DNA of 64,000 nt, from positions 558,001-622,000 of the forward strand of contig NZ_FMIZ01000007.1 of NCBI RefSeq assembly GCF_900095865.1. Reading direction: 5' to 3'. The position numbers and the translations under genes are program-made. Under the pieces are notes generated by a model. That model worked only from the letters and a program-made list of their open reading frames with translations, searched no databases and was not told the origin of the DNA. The stretch's first letter is position 1, and the number at the start of each line of letters is the position of its first letter. Source of the DNA: Massilioclostridium coli (lineage in GTDB: Bacteria; Bacillota; Clostridia; Oscillospirales; Ruminococcaceae). Positions 59,606-64,000 of the stretch are shown here, piece by piece.

Positions 59606-59620
59606 GACCACATTGTGGTC
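59606..59620. promoter_or_regulatory. Operator-like palindrome GACCACATTGTGGTC
   Basis: A perfect 15-base palindrome with a single central base. It lies about 10 bases past the predicted transcription start and ahead of the ribosome site, suited to a repressor or to an RNA stem. Its binding protein is unknown. Confidence 0.55.
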
Positions 59621-59647
59621 AAGTAAAAAAAGAGAGGGCAAAAATCC

Positions 59648-62600
59648 ATGAAAAGAAAAAGTAAGACAACAGGACGTAAAATGATTGCGGTTCTCACCAG
59701 CGCGGCATTGCTTGCGTCGGTTGGGGCAACCACAGTAACTGCCTTGGAAAGCACAGCAGTGCAAAAAGGCAGCATTATCCACGAGTTTAAAAACCCGGAA
59801 GAAAACTCGAAACCAATGGTTCGGTATTGGCTACCGGACGCTGCCGCTGACCCGGAAATTGTAGCGGACGAAATCACTTCCATGTATGAAGCGGGTTACC
59901 GTGGCGTGGAAATCGCGATGGTTCCCCGTTACTCGGTATTTGACCCATCCGAATATGGGTTTGGTACCGAAGCTTGGAGGAACCTGTTAAAAACAATCTT
60001 TAAAACAGCAAAGAGTTTTCCAACTGAGTTCCGTGTGGATTTAACCAGTACCCCAATGTGGCCAGTCTCCTCCAATATGATTGACCCAAATGATGATGGG
60101 GCAAGTAAGGAATTGGCACACTCTTACACAAAAATCACCCAGTCTGGTATAACAGACCTGCCAATGCCAGAAACCCGTGTGCTGGATTCCATGAGATGTC
60201 CATTTGTGTTTACGGATGACTTTTTGGCGGCAACCGTTGCACAGGTGGAAAGTGTAGATGCAGATGGCAACTTTGTGCTAAAAGAGGATAGCATGAAGGA
60301 TGTTTCGGACGCTGTTGTGAAATTGGAGAAAACAACTCCAGCTGGTGTGCCGGATATGAATGACGCTTATATGCAGCAGATTTATGACGGTGTTACCATG
60401 GATCTGGAAGGGGGAAGAAGCACCGAGGAACAAAAAAATCAGCCGGTTACCAATGAGAATATCGAATATGTATTTGGCGACCGTGACCGTATGGCGGACA
60501 CCCAGAACTATTATTCCATTGACACTTCTAAATTGGGGATTGATCTTTCCCAAATCAATCAGGGCGGCCAAGTACAGGCAGGAGACTGGTTATTGTTTGG
60601 CTTCTACACCAGAGGCAGTGGCTATGCCTTGGGTACAGATTCTAAGGTTGTTTCTGGCGGGGCAGTTATTTACCCAATTAACGCTTGCCAGGAAAATGTA
60701 CCATATGTAGTGGACCATTTCAGTGATACTGGCGCCAATGTCACCAAAGAGCTGTGGGACAAATACATCCTCTGTGATGAGGAGCTTGCCCAGTTAATCC
60801 GGGAAGCGGATTGCTCTATTTTTGAGGATTCGATTGAGATTTTGAGCGCAAGCCCATTCTGGTCTACTAAATACCAGGAGTATTTTAAACAGGACGCTGG
60901 CTATGATCTAACCCGATATCTACCATACATCACCAGCGCAAAAACATGCAGCACAGATAAAGTTTCTGGCTATGACCCAACCAAATTTTATGGTACCAAC
61001 AGCAGCCGCTATATTGAGGATTACTTTACTGTATTAAGCAACATGTACCAGAATTTGTTTGTAGGTAGCATGTTGGATTGGTGCCACAATGACCTGGATG
61101 CTCTGTACCGGACCCAGGCATATATTACCAAAGGAATTTCGGTAGACACTGGTGCGGTTTCACTAGATTTGGACATTACGGAAGGGGAATCCTTGGCATG
61201 GAAAACCAACTATGATAAATTCCGTATTTTATCCGGTGCTACCCATATCGCGGGCAAAAAATATGTGACCGATGAAGTTTTGGCAACTTCCAGGGGGACT
61301 TCCATCAAAGATAACTATCCATATGGGGCAAGCTATGCAATTTCCTGGGATAAAGCAGTGGAAAAATTAAACGATAACTGGGTATTAGGCGTCAATTTAA
61401 TGATGATGCACGGTGCGGCTTATGCAGAAGCCCATACCTTTACTTCGGATGGCACCGACCGTCTGGATACCCAATGGCCAGGATGGCATCCATTTGGCGC
61501 CAACGCGGCAGATCCATGGACGAACCGCCAGCCTTATTTTGAGGATGTCAATGTGATGACCCAGTACATGGCAGCTTCCCAGGCTATCCTGCAAAACGGC
61601 CTGCCAAAAATGGATGTATTGCTGTATGCTCCAAAAACCATAGATTCAGGAGATGATGGCAGCACCTGTGAAATTTACGACCAATCCGTTTTAGTGGATG
61701 CTTTGGATCAAGGCTATACCTATGATATTGTAGGGGAAGCGGGAATCCTCCATGAAAATGCGGTTGTAGAAAACAAGACATTGGTAGCAAACGGTCCAGA
61801 ATATAAAGCAATGGTAGTATACAACACAGATACCATTGGTGTAGAAGCAGCGCAACAGATGCTCAACTTTGCGAAACAGGGCTTGCCAATCATCTTTGTA
61901 GGTGGAACCCCTGCAAGGGTATCCGGCGTTTCTGCTGACAGTATCAATAGCGGTGCGGTAGTTGATGGCGATAAGATTGACAGCGACGCAGAAGTCCAAG
62001 CAATTATGGCGGAAATCACGAGCTTTGATAACGTTGCGGTGATTCAGGATGTACCAGGTGTATTGACCCAGTTAGAACAGTTTGGAATCTCCTCCAGAGT
62101 ATCCTATCCATCTACCCAGGATTTGCGCAGCTACTGCCGTTATGATGAAACAGACGGAACCTATTACTATTATTTCTACAATGGTTCTAGGGACCAAAAA
62201 TCCATTTCAGTGCCAGTTACCATGACAGGGGAAGGCGCCCCATACAAATTGGACGCTTGGACAGGAGAAATTTCTCCAATTGCATGGTACAACCAATCCG
62301 GAAACCAGACTACAACCCAGTTGGATTTGGAATACAACGAATCTGCTATTATAGCGATTTCCAAAAACGAAGCGGAATTTGGCGCGGCTCCAAAAGTACA
62401 TGTCACCAATACCACAGCGGATAACGCAGTAGTAGAAGGGAATGACATTGTAGCCCGCAGCGAAGCGAAAAGCGCAGTGACAGCGGAACTCTCCAACGGA
62501 AGCAATATTTCCTGCGAATTAAACCCGATGGAAGAAATGACATTGAAAAACTGGGATATTGCAGTGGAAAGCTGGGGCCCAAGTGCAGATCCAAACGCAC

Positions 62601-63217
62601 CGGCAACCCAATCGGATAAAACAACGGTGAACTTTGCTAATACTGGCTTGATAAGCTGGAAAAACCTGCCGGCAACAGCAGAACAATTGGCTACACTAGG
62701 CGTGGAATCCATGTCCTATGTATCTGGCATTGGACATTATAGCACCAGCTTCCAGATTGATTCTCTGGAAGAAGGGCAGGGGGCTTACCTGAATTTTGAA
62801 CATGGTAACGACGAAGTAACCGAAATCATTGTAAACGGACATGACCTGGGCGGAATCAACCAGAGTAAAAATATTGTGGATATTGGCCAATATCTGAAAG
62901 AAGGGAAAAACACCATTTCTATTAAATTGGCAACCCCATTGAATAACAGGATTCAGGTAGAAAACCCAGTATTCCAGGAACGTTACGAACAAGGCTATGT
63001 GCAGGATTACGGTTTAACCGCAGTATCCTTAGTACCATATGATGAAGCAGTGATTTACACCGCAACCGAAAATGGTGGAACCAATGGTGGAAACGGAACC
63101 AGCAGCGAAGGGAATGTGCAAACTGGTGATGCTTCCACAATAGGCATTCTGGCGGCACTCGGCGCAGCAGGCGTAACCGCTTATATCATTCGCAGAAAAC
63201 GGAACCATAATTCCTAG
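59648..63217 (+). CDS. Secreted GH106-like glycosidase with surface anchor
   Basis: 1189 residues. A signal peptide (about 1-35) precedes a GH106-like barrel starting KPMVRYWLPDAAADPEIVADE and YRGVEIAMVPR, comparable to the gene at 14672 but only distantly similar. Middle and beta-rich C-terminal domains continue to about 1130, with LEEGQGAYLNFEHGNDEVTE in a galactose-binding-like module. The tail has a Gly/Asn/Ser spacer, VQTGD, a membrane helix and RRKR, so it should be anchored at the cell surface. FIVAR repeats are absent. A ribosome site AGAGAGGG is present. Alpha-rhamnosidase activity is a family-based suggestion only. Preceded by an AraC gene. Confidence 0.72.
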   Translation: MKRKSKTTGRKMIAVLTSAALLASVGATTVTALESTAVQKGSIIHEFKNPEENSKPMVRYWLPDAAADPEIVADEITSMYEAGYRGVEIAMVPRYSVFDPSEYGFGTEAWRNLLKTIFKTAKSFPTEFRVDLTSTPMWPVSSNMIDPNDDGASKELAHSYTKITQSGITDLPMPETRVLDSMRCPFVFTDDFLAATVAQVESVDADGNFVLKEDSMKDVSDAVVKLEKTTPAGVPDMNDAYMQQIYDGVTMDLEGGRSTEEQKNQPVTNENIEYVFGDRDRMADTQNYYSIDTSKLGIDLSQINQGGQVQAGDWLLFGFYTRGSGYALGTDSKVVSGGAVIYPINACQENVPYVVDHFSDTGANVTKELWDKYILCDEELAQLIREADCSIFEDSIEILSASPFWSTKYQEYFKQDAGYDLTRYLPYITSAKTCSTDKVSGYDPTKFYGTNSSRYIEDYFTVLSNMYQNLFVGSMLDWCHNDLDALYRTQAYITKGISVDTGAVSLDLDITEGESLAWKTNYDKFRILSGATHIAGKKYVTDEVLATSRGTSIKDNYPYGASYAISWDKAVEKLNDNWVLGVNLMMMHGAAYAEAHTFTSDGTDRLDTQWPGWHPFGANAADPWTNRQPYFEDVNVMTQYMAASQAILQNGLPKMDVLLYAPKTIDSGDDGSTCEIYDQSVLVDALDQGYTYDIVGEAGILHENAVVENKTLVANGPEYKAMVVYNTDTIGVEAAQQMLNFAKQGLPIIFVGGTPARVSGVSADSINSGAVVDGDKIDSDAEVQAIMAEITSFDNVAVIQDVPGVLTQLEQFGISSRVSYPSTQDLRSYCRYDETDGTYYYYFYNGSRDQKSISVPVTMTGEGAPYKLDAWTGEISPIAWYNQSGNQTTTQLDLEYNESAIIAISKNEAEFGAAPKVHVTNTTADNAVVEGNDIVARSEAKSAVTAELSNGSNISCELNPMEEMTLKNWDIAVESWGPSADPNAPATQSDKTTVNFANTGLISWKNLPATAEQLATLGVESMSYVSGIGHYSTSFQIDSLEEGQGAYLNFEHGNDEVTEIIVNGHDLGGINQSKNIVDIGQYLKEGKNTISIKLATPLNNRIQVENPVFQERYEQGYVQDYGLTAVSLVPYDEAVIYTATENGGTNGGNGTSSEGNVQTGDASTIGILAALGAAGVTAYIIRRKRNHNS

Positions 63218-63246
63218 TTTTTGTAAAATCGTTCTATTTCCTCTCT

Positions 63247-63277
63247 GTTTCCCCTCTAACTGGTTTAGAGGGGAAAC
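63247..63277. terminator. Stem-loop after GH106-like gene
   Basis: A perfect 11-bp stem gtttcccctct / agaggggaaac with a 9-base loop. T residues follow only on the minus strand, so on the plus strand it may be an mRNA end stabiliser. Confidence 0.6.
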
Positions 63278-63300
63278 AAAAACTCTTTCATCCTATAATA

Positions 63301-63338
63301 ACCCCGGGGTAGAAAATCACTTCTATCCTGGGGTTTTT
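63301..63338 (+). terminator. Terminator of second GH106-like gene
   Basis: accccggggtagaa and ttctatcctggggt pair over 14 positions (two G-U) with a 6-base loop, then TTTTT. Confidence 0.8.
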
Positions 63339-63350
63339 AAGGTTTTTGTT

Positions 63351-63379
63351 TTGAATTTGTACGGAGAATATGGTAAGAT
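63351..63379 (+). promoter_or_regulatory. Promoter for partial AraC gene
   Basis: TTGAAT, a 17-base spacer and TAAGAT, 41 bases upstream of the start. Confidence 0.6.
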
Positions 63380-63419
63380 AATGATAAAAGAATTGTGAAA
63401 TAAGGAAGAAGGGAATCGG

Positions 63420-64000
63420 ATGGAATACTGTTCACTGGGCACGATGTGCCAAAAGGAATTATTGCTGAAAAAGCGATGGCTGTATGAAAAAAATCCAACT
63501 AGGGAGGCGGCAGATGAACTGAGGGAGTTGTATCAACAGTACGGCTATGAGTTTTTGAACCCCGCAGCCCCTTTTGTGAGCCATTCTTTGGAGGAGCATT
63601 TTATCACACCGGAAAACCAGTATTTTTATGGGCATCAGCATGTTGTTATTATGCGCCATCTTTGCTATTCCCCTATGAACTGGCATGGGCATGAATTTTT
63701 TGAGTTAACCTACGTATGGCGGGGGGATTGTATTCATTCGATCAATGGGGAAGAACACTATCTACAACAGGGGGATTGCTGTATTTTACCGCCCCATTTG
63801 ATGCACGCCCTTTACACCGAGAATGAAACCAGTGTTATTGTGAATATCTTGATACGTAAACCCACTTTTTATTATACTTTTACCAGCCTGTTATCCGAAT
63901 TTGACCATCTTTCTTCTTTTTTCCGGTTTGCATTGCTGGAAGGGAGGACGGATTCCTATTTGATGTTCCGTTGTGGGGAAGATACTTTATTACAAGGGAA
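63420..64000 (+). CDS. AraC-family regulator, partial (3' end outside window)
   Basis: About 193 N-terminal residues are visible. They closely match the AraC protein at 58393: MCQKELLLKKRWLYEK, FITPENQYFYGHQHVVI, the cupin strands WHGHEFFELTYVWRGDC and GDCCILPPHLMHALYTENE, and ILIRKPTFYYTFTSLLSEFD. The helix-turn-helix part must lie beyond the right edge. AAGGAAGAAGG precedes the ATG at 63420. By analogy with the two complete cassettes, a surface glycosidase gene may follow outside the window. Confidence 0.9.
   Translation, partial: MEYCSLGTMCQKELLLKKRWLYEKNPTREAADELRELYQQYGYEFLNPAAPFVSHSLEEHFITPENQYFYGHQHVVIMRHLCYSPMNWHGHEFFELTYVWRGDCIHSINGEEHYLQQGDCCILPPHLMHALYTENETSVIVNILIRKPTFYYTFTSLLSEFDHLSSFFRFALLEGRTDSYLMFRCGEDTLLQG

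Overview
The window looks like chromosomal DNA from a low-to-mid GC Clostridia bacterium, probably a gut member of the Oscillospirales/Ruminococcaceae type. The evidence is strong AGGAGG ribosome sites, the dgt-dnaG-rpoD and rpoB-rpoC-rpsL-rpsG-fusA-tuf gene orders, RqcH, an L31 with zinc cysteines, TGD-type surface anchors, and large secreted glycosidases each paired with an AraC-type regulator. The genus cannot be fixed from the sequence alone. No rRNA, tRNA, CRISPR array or prophage was seen.

Layout. 1-4.7 kb: a partial RluA-type pseudouridine synthase (minus strand), a GH25-fold protein with a damaged active site, then a trmK-nif3-rqcH run of RNA modification and ribosome rescue genes. 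5-8.3 kb: a GNAT acetyltransferase and a divergent purine salvage pair (NCS2 permease and xpt). 8.3-9.1 kb: AT-rich, gene-free, with one consensus promoter and one orphan terminator. 9.2-13.1 kb: an SGNH/DUF4358/MBOAT/DHHW operon of the kind that O-acylates an exported polymer. 13.2-24.4 kb: accessory surface region with an IS200/IS605-like remnant, an AraC regulator divergent from a GH106-like secreted glycosidase, a secreted GH25 lysozyme and a secreted calcineurin-type phosphoesterase. The two large surface proteins carry near-identical FIVAR repeats in opposite orientation, forming a 0.54 kb inverted repeat.

24.7-42.8 kb is core information processing: rpmE, a YigZ/IMPACT protein, dgt-dnaG-rpoD-Rrf2, then rpoBC, rpsL, rpsG, fusA and tuf. 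43.2-52.5 kb holds sbcDC with a patatin-like lipase, then purB and secDF. 52.5-54.6 kb is a very AT-rich stretch with a membrane acyltransferase, followed by a hexapeptide O-acetyltransferase. At 54.7-58.0 kb lies a single 1079-residue protein joining an endonuclease Q-like PHP/zinc nuclease to a full UvrD/PcrA-type helicase. 58.3-64 kb repeats the regulator-plus-glycosidase theme: AraC, a second GH106-like surface protein, and the start of a close AraC paralogue cut by the window edge.

How the parts fit. Housekeeping operons are separated by clear sigma-A promoters and stem-loop terminators. The accessory regions add a secreted glycan-processing layer (two GH106-like enzymes, a GH25, a phosphoesterase) held at the cell surface by C-terminal TGD/membrane/basic tails and probably switched by neighbouring AraC proteins. 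The most notable items are the EndoQ-helicase fusion, the inverted FIVAR repeats that could swap surface-protein tails, and two promoter/terminator-bounded gene-free segments that may encode untranslated RNAs.
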